From the NCBI GenBank assembly GCA_025463055.1, contig JAOAPV010000093.1:16189-80188 (forward strand): 64,000 nt of DNA. The letters are read 5' to 3'. Position numbers and translations under genes: made by a program. Positions 36,731-44,699 of this stretch are shown here, piece after piece. Under the pieces are notes generated by a model. The model was not told where the DNA came from and ran no database searches. It saw nothing but the letters and a program-made list of their open reading frames with translations. The stretch comes from Candidatus Acidiferrum typicum (GTDB lineage Bacteria > Acidobacteriota > Terriglobia > Acidiferrales > UBA7541). The number at the start of each line of letters is the position of its first letter. Position 1 is the first letter of the stretch.

Positions 36731-36836
36731 TAGCCGGAAGCAATTGAGAATCGCCGACAAGCGGCTTTAGACAAAGCTCTAGCTAGGTCGGTGGCCTCAT
36801 CTTGCCATGGCGGACGCGTGTCTTGGCGAAATGGTT

Positions 36837-36850
36837 GGGGCAGATGCCCC
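36837..36850. promoter_or_regulatory. Perfect dyad GGGGCA-N2-TGCCCC
   Basis: A 14-base palindromic element about 85 bases before the activator gene. It could be an operator or a hairpin in the activator's leader. No second copy was seen nearby. Confidence 0.3.
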
Positions 36851-36933
36851 GCTTTAGGCCTTCTTTTTCCCCCAGTCAAAGAAGCCTTGTCACCTTTCTG
36901 AAAGTTCACGGTCAATCCCCGAGGTGAAGCGGA

Positions 36934-38037
36934 ATGCGCATTGGTCGGACCCTAACGACATACCCTCGCCAAACTTCAAGCCACACGGATGACGATATCT
37001 CTGAGCACGTTAGCAATGGTTTTGTATTTCCCGCCGCCAGCCCCGGGATGGCCAAGATTTTTTCCTCAATTCAGCAAGTCGCGCGCGTAGATGTTCCCGT
37101 TCTGCTCCTTGGGGAGAGCGGAGTCGGCAAGGAGGTCGTGGCTCGCCGGATTCATCAGTTGTCCAACAAAGCCCACCGAAGCTTTTTGAAAGTGAACTGC
37201 GCAGCGCTACCGGGAGAACTGTTAGAAAGTGAGTTGTTCGGATATGAAGCGGGGGCGTTCACCGGGGCCGTCCGCGCGAAACCTGGACAATTTGAACTAT
37301 GCAACAAAGGGACGCTCCTTTTGGACGAGATCGGTGAGCTCCCCCCCGGCCTACAGGCGAAGCTTTTGCACGTCTTGCAGGGCGGACAATTTTCAAGGCT
37401 GGGCGGCCGCTCGTTGGTTGAAGTAGATGTGCGTATCGTTGCCGCAACGAACGTCGATGTTCCACAGGCTCTAGCAAACAAGCAGCTTCGTCAGGATCTG
37501 TATTATCGCTTGAGTGCCCTGACGATCCATCTGCCTCCGTTACGCGAACGCCCCGAAGAAATTCCTGTGTTTCTTAGATATTTCATGCAAAGGTTGGCGG
37601 CACAGTTGGGATGTGTTGCCAAGCCCTACCCCGAGCGGGTTCTGGATGCGTGCATACGCTACGCGTGGCCTGGAAATGTTCGCGAGCTGGAAAACTTCGT
37701 CAAGCGCTTCTTGATCCTGGGTGACGAAAACCTCGTGCCCGCAATTGTGCAGAAAACTGAGGGCCCCAAAACCTCCAATCTGCGCGATGGAAAGGTTCTG
37801 TCGCCGGGCATGCCAGATAGCGTCTGGTCGTTGCGAGCAGTCAAGGCCGAAGCAGAGAAAGACGCCATCTTAGCTGCCTTGGAGCAGACTAGGTGGCGAC
37901 GCAAAGATGCGGCGATAAAGCTTAGAATCAGCCTGAAAGCGCTATATAACAAACTGCGACTCTACGGGATCGACACGCAGGATCACTCTGCGGTCGTCCG
38001 CTATCCGTTGACGCGACCTTCTGCACCCCCTGGATAA
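36934..38037 (+). CDS. Sigma-54-dependent transcriptional activator without receiver domain
   Basis: 367 residues. A short N-terminus (about 40 residues) leads directly into the AAA+ domain: LLGESGVGKEV (Walker A), ELFGYEAGAFTGAV (with GAFTGA, the sigma-54 contact loop), GTLLLDEIGELPPGLQ (Walker B) and WPGNVRELENF (sensor II). The C-terminus has a Fis-type HTH (RWRRKDAAIKLRISLKALYN). No receiver, PAS or GAF domain is present, so it may be constitutively active or controlled by its amount or a partner. It is transcribed away from the EPS series and probably activates it. Confidence 0.92.
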   Translation: MRIGRTLTTYPRQTSSHTDDDISEHVSNGFVFPAASPGMAKIFSSIQQVARVDVPVLLLGESGVGKEVVARRIHQLSNKAHRSFLKVNCAALPGELLESELFGYEAGAFTGAVRAKPGQFELCNKGTLLLDEIGELPPGLQAKLLHVLQGGQFSRLGGRSLVEVDVRIVAATNVDVPQALANKQLRQDLYYRLSALTIHLPPLRERPEEIPVFLRYFMQRLAAQLGCVAKPYPERVLDACIRYAWPGNVRELENFVKRFLILGDENLVPAIVQKTEGPKTSNLRDGKVLSPGMPDSVWSLRAVKAEAEKDAILAALEQTRWRRKDAAIKLRISLKALYNKLRLYGIDTQDHSAVVRYPLTRPSAPPG

Positions 38038-38134
38038 TCGGTTTCTTGGGACATCCGAACTTAGAGGAAGGTCGGCAAACTAGGTGTTCCGGAGTAGCAA
38101 ACCTATCCCAGCGCAAAATCGCCTGAGGGAGTCC

Positions 38135-39391
38135 ATGTCAAAAACAGCCACAGTTGAGCCCGCGATCGTAACCTCCGTGGTTCCGACCACAAAGCACGAC
38201 ACGAATGTCGGTGCGTTGGTTATGGCGGCGGATTATCGAGGCCTGGGAGTAGTGCGGAGCCTGGGCCGTCGGGGCATCCCAGTGTGGGTCTTGAAACAAG
38301 GCGGGCACCTCGTAGCCGCTACATCAAGATATGTCCGGCGAAACGTTCCGTGGCCGGCCGCTGAGGACGGAACCGAGATCGCTCTGCTTCTCGATCTCGC
38401 TAAAAGGCACCGACTCAAGAACTGGTTACTTTTTCCCACGGATGATCATGCGGTTGGATTGATATCGCGGAACTACGACCTGCTGGCGTCTCAATACCGA
38501 ATCAGTGTGCCGGCATGGGGCCAGTTGCAATACCTCTGCGACAAACGTTTGCTCCACCAAACCGCGCATGAACTTGGCATCCCTCAGCCGTGGACTGTGT
38601 GGCCTAGCACGCAAGAAGAACTCCGCGACATCGATTGCCCATTTCCCGTTATTCTGAAGCCAGCGACCAGATTCAAACGGAACAGTCTTGCCGTCCCAAA
38701 GGCATGGCGCGCTGTGGACCGCGCCTCATTGCTCGCGCAATACGATGAGGCGGCTGCACTGGTGGGGTCCGGGAATTTGATGGTTCAGGAAGTTATACCG
38801 GGCGTGGGAGAAGGGCAGATTTCCTATGCGGCCATCTGCAGCAACGGCTCTCCGCTCGCGTCTATCGTGGCGAGAGAGAGACGGCAGTATCCCAGAGACT
38901 TTGGTCAATTCAGCACGTTCGTCGAGTCAGTGGACGAACCAAAGGTTATTCAGTCTGCAGTACGGCTGCTCACGTCATTGCGCTTCACCGGGCTGGTCGA
39001 GATTGAGTTTAAGCAGGATCCCAGGAACGGCGAATTTAAACTTCTTGATGTTAATCCGCGCGTTTGGGGCTGGCACACTCTTTCCCGGCGTGCTGGGGTA
39101 GATTTCCCATATCTCCTTTGGCAGCTTCTGCACAGTCAGGATTTTCCAGTGGTCCATGGCCGCTGCGGCGTGCGCTGGATGCACACGACCGCCGACGTGA
39201 GGGTTGCCATACAGGAAATTTTGAAGGGCCGGCTTTCGTTGTGGTCGTACTTGCGTTCGCTCCGGCCTCCCCGGGAGTCTGCCATTTTTGCGTGGGATGA
39301 TCCGGCGCCTGGACTTTTAGATCTGCCGCTATTTGCATGTACGCTCGGCAAGCGACTATTTTCCAGGAAACCGAATGGCGCCGTGACTTAA
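38135..39391 (+). CDS. ATP-grasp family ligase
   Basis: About 418 residues from the ATG at 38135, which follows GAGGGAG by about 5 bases; an open frame extends 17 codons upstream. The pre-ATP-grasp part starts VGALVMAADYRGLGVVRSLG. The ATP-grasp core shows FPVILKPATRFKRNS, LMVQEVIPGVGEGQISYAA, and VEIEFKQDPRNGEFKLLDVNPRVWG, containing the metal-binding E and N. The family joins a carboxylate to an amine using ATP. It follows the activator by about 100 bases. With the FemAB/GNAT-like protein of the EPS series it hints at an amino-acid decoration of the polymer, which is inference. Confidence 0.85.
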   Translation: MSKTATVEPAIVTSVVPTTKHDTNVGALVMAADYRGLGVVRSLGRRGIPVWVLKQGGHLVAATSRYVRRNVPWPAAEDGTEIALLLDLAKRHRLKNWLLFPTDDHAVGLISRNYDLLASQYRISVPAWGQLQYLCDKRLLHQTAHELGIPQPWTVWPSTQEELRDIDCPFPVILKPATRFKRNSLAVPKAWRAVDRASLLAQYDEAAALVGSGNLMVQEVIPGVGEGQISYAAICSNGSPLASIVARERRQYPRDFGQFSTFVESVDEPKVIQSAVRLLTSLRFTGLVEIEFKQDPRNGEFKLLDVNPRVWGWHTLSRRAGVDFPYLLWQLLHSQDFPVVHGRCGVRWMHTTADVRVAIQEILKGRLSLWSYLRSLRPPRESAIFAWDDPAPGLLDLPLFACTLGKRLFSRKPNGAVT

Positions 39392-39533
39392 CGGGTTCGC
39401 GTCCGACATAAAAAACAAAGCTGTCTAAATCCCTGGAAGAAAACTAAATGTATGGTGAGGCGGGGGCCGTCGGAATTCCGGCCTGGACGGACAGAGAATG
39501 TTGAACAGAAAATCCATCTTGAAAAGTTCGGCT

Positions 39534-39884
39534 TCACCCAACCTTCACTTTCTCGATCTGTTTTGGCCGTTGCGGACCATCGAGCACAATATCGTGCCAG
39601 TGCGCGGGATCGAGGTTCTCGATTGCTGCCAAAACCAACCCGGCGGCTTCAATCTCCGAGCGAAGCGTCTTGAGTTCCTCCACCGTCCAAAGTTGATTCG
39701 CATCGCCGGCGACTCCCCAAGCTTCATATTTCGACCCGGTGGGCTGATTGCTGCGCGGATTGGAAAGCCCTCGATTGAAGTAATCGACCAGATGAACCAC
39801 AACGTGCGTGCAGCCTGCCTGTCGCGCGAAGTCGTAGTAGTCGCGCGTCAGCATGTGGCGGTAGAGGCCGAGGCCGATCTTCAT
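39534..39884 (-). pseudogene. Truncated mannonate dehydratase (UxuA N-terminus)
   Basis: From the ATG at 39884 this encodes MKIGLGLYRHMLTRDYYDFA, then GCTHVVVHLVDYF, WTVEELKTLRSEIEAAGL and IENLDPAHWHDIVLDGP, the first ~115 residues of mannonate dehydratase. The family is about 360-390 residues, and the metal-binding C-terminal two thirds are missing after IEKVKVG. The ATG overlaps the stop of the SDR gene in an ATGA arrangement, so the two were once an operon. The break point is at the edge of the EPS locus. Confidence 0.8.
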
Positions 39885-40655
39885 AGCCGATTCCCGATGC
39901 CGCCGCCGCAATCGGGGCTAAGAACTTGACCATTGATCTCGCTAGCCAGCGGCGAGCAGAGAAACACAAAGGCGTCCGCGACCGAATCCGGACTGTTTCT
40001 CTTCCCCAGTGAAACTCGCATCACAAAATTCCCGATAGGCCGGATCTTCCTCGAAGACTTTAAGCGAGCTACCTGCCGCGACGTTCCCAGGGGAGACCAC
40101 ATTTACCCGAATACCGGCGAAAGCATATTCGAGCGCGAGGCTGCGGGCGAAGTTTTCCAGCGCCGCCTTGGCGGAGGCATACGAAGATATTTGCGAGTGC
40201 GGCATGCGGGCGACGTAAGAGGACGTGAAAATCAGGTGGCCCGCAAGTATTGCGCTGGACCCATTGCGCGAGCGCGGCCCGAGCCAGATAAGTCTGTGCG
40301 AAATAGTTGAAGCGGAAGATGCGTTCAAAGTCGGCTTTCGATGTGCTAGCGAAAGGATGCAGCTCGCATCTGCCGCATGGCCGATGACTGTATCCATGTC
40401 CGGGAGATGATCGAATGCTGCGTTCACCACACCGTCTACCTGACCGGAGTCAGTGATATCGGCCGCAAGGTATTTATAGGACGAGGGCGGGATCTGCCAA
40501 TCGTGGAGCGTCCGCTTGGCTTGCTCCTCCGCCTTGATATCAGTCAACACCAGGGTTGCCCCGCTCGCAACCAGCTTCCGCACCATATGCTCGGCAATCG
40601 CGCCGAGAGCTCCGGTGATCAGAATCGTCTTGCCCGAGAGATCGATGCTGATCAT
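39881..40655 (-). pseudogene. Frameshifted SDR oxidoreductase
   Basis: Starting at the ATG at 40655 (ISIDLSGKTILITGALGAIA) this is a classical SDR with an SSY...YASAK catalytic site (FTSSYVARMPHSQISSYASA). It has at least three lesions. Between about 40250 and 40350 the true frame (ASTSKADFERIFRFNYFAQT) is one step away from the flanking frame, so two compensating shifts are present. Near 40020 a further shift moves the ending RVSLGKRNSPDSVADAFVF to another frame. It stops at 39881, overlapping uxuA. It was probably a hexuronate or fructuronate-type dehydrogenase. Confidence 0.75.
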
Positions 40656-40657
40656 AT

Positions 40658-41499
40658 CTACGTGCTCCCTGGCATCCTCGACAACACTTCGTGACCCGAA
40701 GCAGTGACCAGCACGTTGTCCTCGATGCGCACACCGGCGCCACGTTCGCGAACGTAAACTCCCGGCTCGATCGTAATCACCATGCCGGGTTCCATCGTGG
40801 CGGATTCTCCCGGAAGGATCAGAAACCCGGATCGTGATAGCGAAATCCCACGTGGTGTCCTGTGTGATGCGTGAAGAACGATGAGAGTCCTTGAGCCGCG
40901 ATCTTGTCTCTTGCCAACGCGTCAATATGGCGCGCCGAAACACCGGGACGCACGGCATCGACCGCCGTTTGCTGCGCGTCCTTTACAAGGGCGAGTATCT
41001 CCGCAACCTCGGCCCTCGGCGAACCAACCGGTTCCGTGCGCGTGAGGTCGCTCCAATACCCGTTCACGCAAGTCGCCAATTCGATCAGGACGAGGTCGCC
41101 ATTCTCTAGGCGCCGCCCGGTCGAGCGATTAAATCGTCCGGCGTCGGCGGTGTTCGGGCCGGACTGCACCAGCGCCCAGCCTCGAGAATGGAAGACGCCG
41201 TCATGGCCGATCTGTCGGCAAATGGCCGATTCGACGGCCGCTGCAACCTCCGCCTCGGCGATCCCGGGGTGCAGATTTTCAAGGAAGGCTTGCAGGCCCA
41301 CATTCGCCACCCGGTTCGCCAGCCGAATTTGCTGAATTTCTTCCGGTGTCTTTCTCAAGTAAAGATCCGCAAAACTCGCCTGCGACTGACCCTTTCCTCC
41401 CACGCCAAGCGCAGATAACTGCCCGGCGAAACCCTCCGGCATGGGAATTTGCTCCGCCGAGTTGATGGGTAGGGAAGTCCTGGCAGCACTGGGATTCAT
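40658..41499 (-). pseudogene. Frameshifted M24-family (Xaa-Pro/creatinase) peptidase
   Basis: The metal-binding domain is clear: GHDGVFHSRGWALVQSG, GDLVLIELATCVNGYWSD (metal Asp) and [19 protein letters not shown]. At about 40820 a one-base loss ends the frame; the remainder continues one frame over with [19 protein letters not shown] and VRIEDNVLV to a stop at 40658, five bases before the SDR start. The N-terminal creatinase-N domain is also absent or diverged. The gene was the first of a three-gene operon, now dead unless the indel is a sequencing error. Confidence 0.75.
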
Positions 41500-41515
41500 C
41501 CTGACCGTGCGCCAC

Positions 41516-41558
41516 GCTCATCGCCGTACCGCTCATCGCCGTACCGCTTATCGCCAGC
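41516..41558. repeat. 15-base tandem repeat, 2.9 copies
   Basis: GCTCATCGCCGTACC occurs exactly at 41516-41530 and 41531-41545, followed by a decayed partial copy to 41558. It lies just upstream of the M24 pseudogene start and may mark where the N-terminal part was lost. Confidence 0.7.
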
Positions 41559-41752
41559 TGGCCTACCGCGGGATCTCCGTCGCTCGTGTGCTCCACAAAA
41601 GCAACCCCTGTGCATGAGGATCGGGTTCGTATGACACCTACATGACGCCAATTGTATGTGCGCCTTGCGTGTGGGCTGTAACTAGCAAATCCGGCTGAAT
41701 AATATTTTTCAGTGCCACGATTCTTCGGGTAAGAACCGAAGCGTTGGAGTAT

Positions 41753-42895
41753 CTACTGATCCTGTCCTCTGATTGTTGCAGTTCTCTTTAGCCTGTAGGA
41801 AGTGCTTCTTCCTCCGGCTTCTTCTTGTTCAATGACACCTGCGGCGATCAGCTCTTCGATATCTCGAAGTGCAGTTCGCGAAGAAGCCTTCGTTATTTTC
41901 ATCCACTTCTCTCTGGTGAGCTTTCCCTCGAATCCACTGAACAGTTTATTCAGGACTTTCTTCTGCCGGTCATTCAAGGAGACCTTCCTTTTCTTCAAGT
42001 CCTGCCAGAACAATTCCTTTTCCAGAGCACTGTCTGAGATTCGACTCGATTGTTCGATGGCTCGCTCCAAGCACCCAAGAAACCAAGTTAGCCATTCCCC
42101 GATGTCCAACGATCCAGCCTGTGTCTTCTCAAGAACGTCGTAATACCCCTTTCGTTCTTCAAGAATTTGCGATGACATGCTGTAGAAACGCTGAGCACTG
42201 CCGTCCGATCTGGCTAAGCACATCTCCGCGATTGCTCTTCCAATTCTCCCGTTACCGTCTTCAAAAGGATGGATCGTCACGAACCACAGGTGTGCGATTG
42301 CGGCCTTCAACAACGGGTCTTCCTGCTCGTTGCCGTCCAACCACCTGAGAAACTTTCCGACCTCGCTCTCGATTCGGGCAGCCGTAGGTGCAACATAGTG
42401 AATCTTGTGGCGGCCGATTGGTCCTGACACCACCTGCATCGGACCCTGGCTGTCGTCCCGCCAGGCGCCTACCCGAAATTTATCGCCGGTCCTGCGGACT
42501 CCGGGAAACAGATCCGCATGCCAGTCGAATAGGCGTTCCTTTGTCAGCGGCTCCTTGAATTTCTGCGTCGCGTCCAACATCATCTCAACGACACCATCGA
42601 CATAGCGATCCTTGTGGACCTTGAGTCCTGCGACCTCCAATCCAAGCCTGCGAGCGAGAGACGAGCGGACATTCTCTGGATCAAGCACTACCCCTTCGAT
42701 CGCGCTGGACTTAATCGTTTCTTCCGTAAGCACCTTTAGTGTTGCGGTCCACTGTGAAGCAAAGCCGTAGCCCCGCATTTTGCCGAGCAACAACCCTTGG
42801 CGCAATCTGACTCCAGAGAGCAACGGGGCGAGAGTTTTTGAATCCCAGGTAAATCCAGGCCAATCAACAGCTTCGTGAATGTATTTTCTCGCCAT
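41753..42895 (-). CDS. Fic-domain protein (putative AMPylator) with N-terminal inhibitory helix
   Basis: 380 residues from the ATG at 42895. The N-terminal DUF4172-like part contains SSAIEG (residues 63-68), which fits the Fic inhibitory motif S/T-x3-E-G/N. The Fic core motif HPFEDGNGRIGR is at 209-220, and the C-terminus carries a winged-helix-like region (LTREKWMKITKASSRTALRD). The protein probably transfers AMP to a target and is autoinhibited until the helix moves. The start codon lies inside an array of repeats (42886-42984). It has no adjacent antitoxin gene, so self-inhibition or another function is likely. Confidence 0.9.
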   Translation of the reverse strand: MARKYIHEAVDWPGFTWDSKTLAPLLSGVRLRQGLLLGKMRGYGFASQWTATLKVLTEETIKSSAIEGVVLDPENVRSSLARRLGLEVAGLKVHKDRYVDGVVEMMLDATQKFKEPLTKERLFDWHADLFPGVRRTGDKFRVGAWRDDSQGPMQVVSGPIGRHKIHYVAPTAARIESEVGKFLRWLDGNEQEDPLLKAAIAHLWFVTIHPFEDGNGRIGRAIAEMCLARSDGSAQRFYSMSSQILEERKGYYDVLEKTQAGSLDIGEWLTWFLGCLERAIEQSSRISDSALEKELFWQDLKKRKVSLNDRQKKVLNKLFSGFEGKLTREKWMKITKASSRTALRDIEELIAAGVIEQEEAGGRSTSYRLKRTATIRGQDQ

Positions 42896-42984
42896 ATTCT
42901 CGCCGTCCATCTCGCCACAACTGCACAATTTCTCGTCACAACCTCGCCATTAATCTCGCCATATTCTCGCCATTTTTCTCGTCG
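42886..42984 (-). repeat. Phased array of about eight ATGGCGAGA-like repeats at the fic start
   Basis: Reading the minus strand, near-copies of ATGGCGAGA end at 42895, 42905, 42918, 42939, 42950, 42962, 42973 and 42984 (plus-strand form TCTCGCCAT). Spacings are 10-13 bases with one of 21, near one or two helical turns. The first copy contains the fic start codon. This may be an operator for cooperative binding, or repeated start/ribosome-site-like sequence. Confidence 0.6.
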
Positions 42985-43176
42985 CCGTCAAGCCCCGCAT
43001 GCACAAGCGTGAGAAACCGAAGCCTATGACCGATCTACTCAGGCAACAGTCCCTGCCGTAGCTTTTGGCAGCGCCTGTTGTCTCCCGTGATGCCGCCTCC
43101 ACTGGCACACCGGCGCGCCACCCCACAGACCGTGTCACGCCGGTTGCCGTCCGCTCCGGCTCCCTGATCCAACACC

Positions 43177-43255
43177 TTCCGTTCTCCTGCCAACGCGGTC
43201 CTTTGGTTCCCCTGCCTCAGGTGAGGGAACCAAATCCCCGCACAGGAGAACGGAA
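43177..43255 (+). promoter_or_regulatory. Nested inverted repeats masking the ardC ribosome site
   Basis: Outer perfect arms of 13 bases: TTCCGTTCTCCTG (43177-43189) and CAGGAGAACGGAA (43243-43255). Inner perfect arms of 10 bases: TTTGGTTCCC (43202-43211) and GGGAACCAAA (43225-43234). The AGGAG ribosome site of ardC (43244-43248) lies inside the right outer arm, two bases before the ATG. In RNA this would fold and hide the site, so translation could be controlled. Confidence 0.7.
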
Positions 43256-43256
43256 C

Positions 43257-44054
43257 ATGAAATCAGAACAAATCAAAGAAATCACGGATAAGGCCACTGA
43301 CCAGTTGGTCGCCGCGCTCAACGCAGGCCGCAGCGAAGCGCTCACCGGCTATCTCAAAGCCATTGGACGCTTCCACCGCTACAGTCTTCACAACGTGCTG
43401 CTGATCGCTTCGCAGAAGCCGGATGCCAGCTACGTCGCCGGCTTCCGTACGTGGAACCAGCTCGGCCGCTTCGTGAAGAAGGGCGAGAAAGGCATCCTGA
43501 TTCTTGCTCCCATCGTTCGTCGCAAACCGGAGAACGAAGAGGATCAGGAAGAGGCTTCAGCTTCTGTCGCAGGTTTTCGGGCTGCTTATGTGTTCGATGT
43601 CAACCAGACCGATGGCAAGGAAATGCCCCAGATCGGAATCGTGCAGGGCGACCCGTGCGAATATCGCGAGCGTCTCCGCAGTTTCGCAACTGCCCAAGGA
43701 ATTTCCGTCGAATATTCATCCGAAATCGCGCCCGCGCGCGGCACATCGAGCGGCGGGCGCATCACGCTGCTTCCCGGCCAGTCGCCCGCGGAAGAGTTTT
43801 CAACGCTTGCGCACGAGCTGGCGCATGAACTCCTGCATCGGGGCGATCGCCGCGGCACCACGTCACGCCGAATCCGCGAAACCGAAGCGGAAGCCACGGC
43901 GTTCGTGGTCTGCCACACCATCGGGCTCGAAACCGGTTCGGCGGCATGCGACTACATCCAGTTGTGGAACGGAGATGCCCAACTCCTTACCGAGAGCCTT
44001 GATCATGTACGGCAAGCCGTTTCGCAAATGCTCACCGCGCTCACGGATGCGTGA
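43257..44054 (+). CDS. ArdC-like antirestriction/ssDNA-binding protein with zinc metallopeptidase domain
   Basis: 265 residues from the ATG at 43257 with AGGAG upstream; the frame is open 64 codons earlier but that part is in the hairpin leader and is not conserved. The N-terminal ArdC-N/DUF1738-like part holds RYSLHNVLLIASQKPDASYV, AGFRTWNQLGRFVKKGEKGI and AYVFDVNQTDG. The C-terminal part has the zinc motif HELAHELLH (186-194) and a downstream ETEAEATAF Glu. These genes are carried by plasmids and integrative elements and protect incoming DNA. The following two genes are also plasmid-type. Confidence 0.88.
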   Translation: MKSEQIKEITDKATDQLVAALNAGRSEALTGYLKAIGRFHRYSLHNVLLIASQKPDASYVAGFRTWNQLGRFVKKGEKGILILAPIVRRKPENEEDQEEASASVAGFRAAYVFDVNQTDGKEMPQIGIVQGDPCEYRERLRSFATAQGISVEYSSEIAPARGTSSGGRITLLPGQSPAEEFSTLAHELAHELLHRGDRRGTTSRRIRETEAEATAFVVCHTIGLETGSAACDYIQLWNGDAQLLTESLDHVRQAVSQMLTALTDA

Positions 44055-44376
44055 GCGATAGAAATCATCTCCATCACGGCGGGAAGCTTTCCAACCGTGG
44101 GTCGGCTTTCACGGACCGAATCGTGTTCTCCCAAATGGTCTGTTTTCCATGGATAGGCCTTACTGCCCTTCCTGCGCAAACCCTGCGCCTGATCCGTCCG
44201 CTTCGTCTGTCAAGGGTCTGCGCTGCGCTCCGATGAACGCCAAACCCCGGCGCCCTTGACAGCGCGGACGGACAGGCGCCTTCCCCTCGCATGAAGGGCA
44301 TTTGCTTTTCCTGCGCCGCTTCGCGCGGCGCCTCTCGGAAAGCAAAAACCCAAATCCACCAAAGGAGCCTTCTTTC
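44055..44376. other. Spacer between ardC and the plasmid-type gene
   Basis: About 320 bases without a supported gene. It is rich in short inverted repeats such as GCGCCTTCCCCTCGC-like and CGCGCGGCGCC stretches, and ends in the AAAGGAG ribosome site of the next gene. Confidence 0.35.
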
Positions 44377-44667
44377 ATGCAACCGACCACCAAGCAGCCG
44401 TTGTTTGACCTGGGCCAGCTCGTCGCCACGCCGGGCGCGCTGACCGCACTCGAAAAAGCCGGACAGAACGCGATGGAGTTCCTATCGCGTCATGTGACGG
44501 GCGATTGGGGCGACATCCCCGAAGAAGACCGCATGGAAAACCAACACAACTTGGAGCACGGCTTCCGGCTCCTCAGTAGTTATCGCACCAACGCCGACCA
44601 GGTCGTATGGGTCATCACCGAAGCCAACCGCTCCCACACCACGCTTTTGCTTCCCGACGAATACTGA
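44377..44667 (+). CDS. Plasmid-type small conserved protein (FDLGQLVATPGAL family)
   Basis: 96 residues from the ATG at 44377, with AAAGGAG at 44361-44367. The sequence FDLGQLVATPGALTALEKAG, SRHVTGDWGD and DQVVWVITEANRSHTTLLLP follows a family found beside restriction, antirestriction and partition genes on plasmids and integrative elements, sometimes mislabelled as restriction subunit M. Biochemical function is unknown. It is intact and sits between ardC and the parB-like gene, 33 bases before the latter. Confidence 0.75.
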   Translation: MQPTTKQPLFDLGQLVATPGALTALEKAGQNAMEFLSRHVTGDWGDIPEEDRMENQHNLEHGFRLLSSYRTNADQVVWVITEANRSHTTLLLPDEY

Positions 44668-44699
44668 TTTCGAAAAAAAAAGGAAAAAAACAAAAAAAA

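Larger units (their letters stand above)
36043..36933. promoter_or_regulatory. Divergent intergenic control region of the EPS genes
   Basis: An 891-base gene-free stretch separates the export gene (minus) from the sigma-54 activator (plus). It contains a sigma-54-like promoter on the minus strand, two perfect short dyads (listed separately) and a bulged inverted repeat at 36857-36885 (GGCCTTCTTT versus AAAGAAGCC) just before the activator gene. No coding frame was found. Its size suggests several upstream activator sites. Confidence 0.5.

Noticed and set aside
36824..36838. TGGCGA-N5-TTGG as a sigma-54 promoter for the activator gene
   Set aside because: The invariant GC of the -12 box is GG, so it does not fit; only the minus-strand candidate at 36329-36344 was kept.
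39498..39929. A plus-strand frame of 143 codons
   Set aside because: It runs antisense to the mannonate dehydratase remnant, whose sequence is clearly family-like.
42886..42984. Reading the fic repeats as a CRISPR array
   Set aside because: Repeat units are 9-10 bases with 1-12-base gaps, much too short for repeat-spacer structure, and no cas genes are near.
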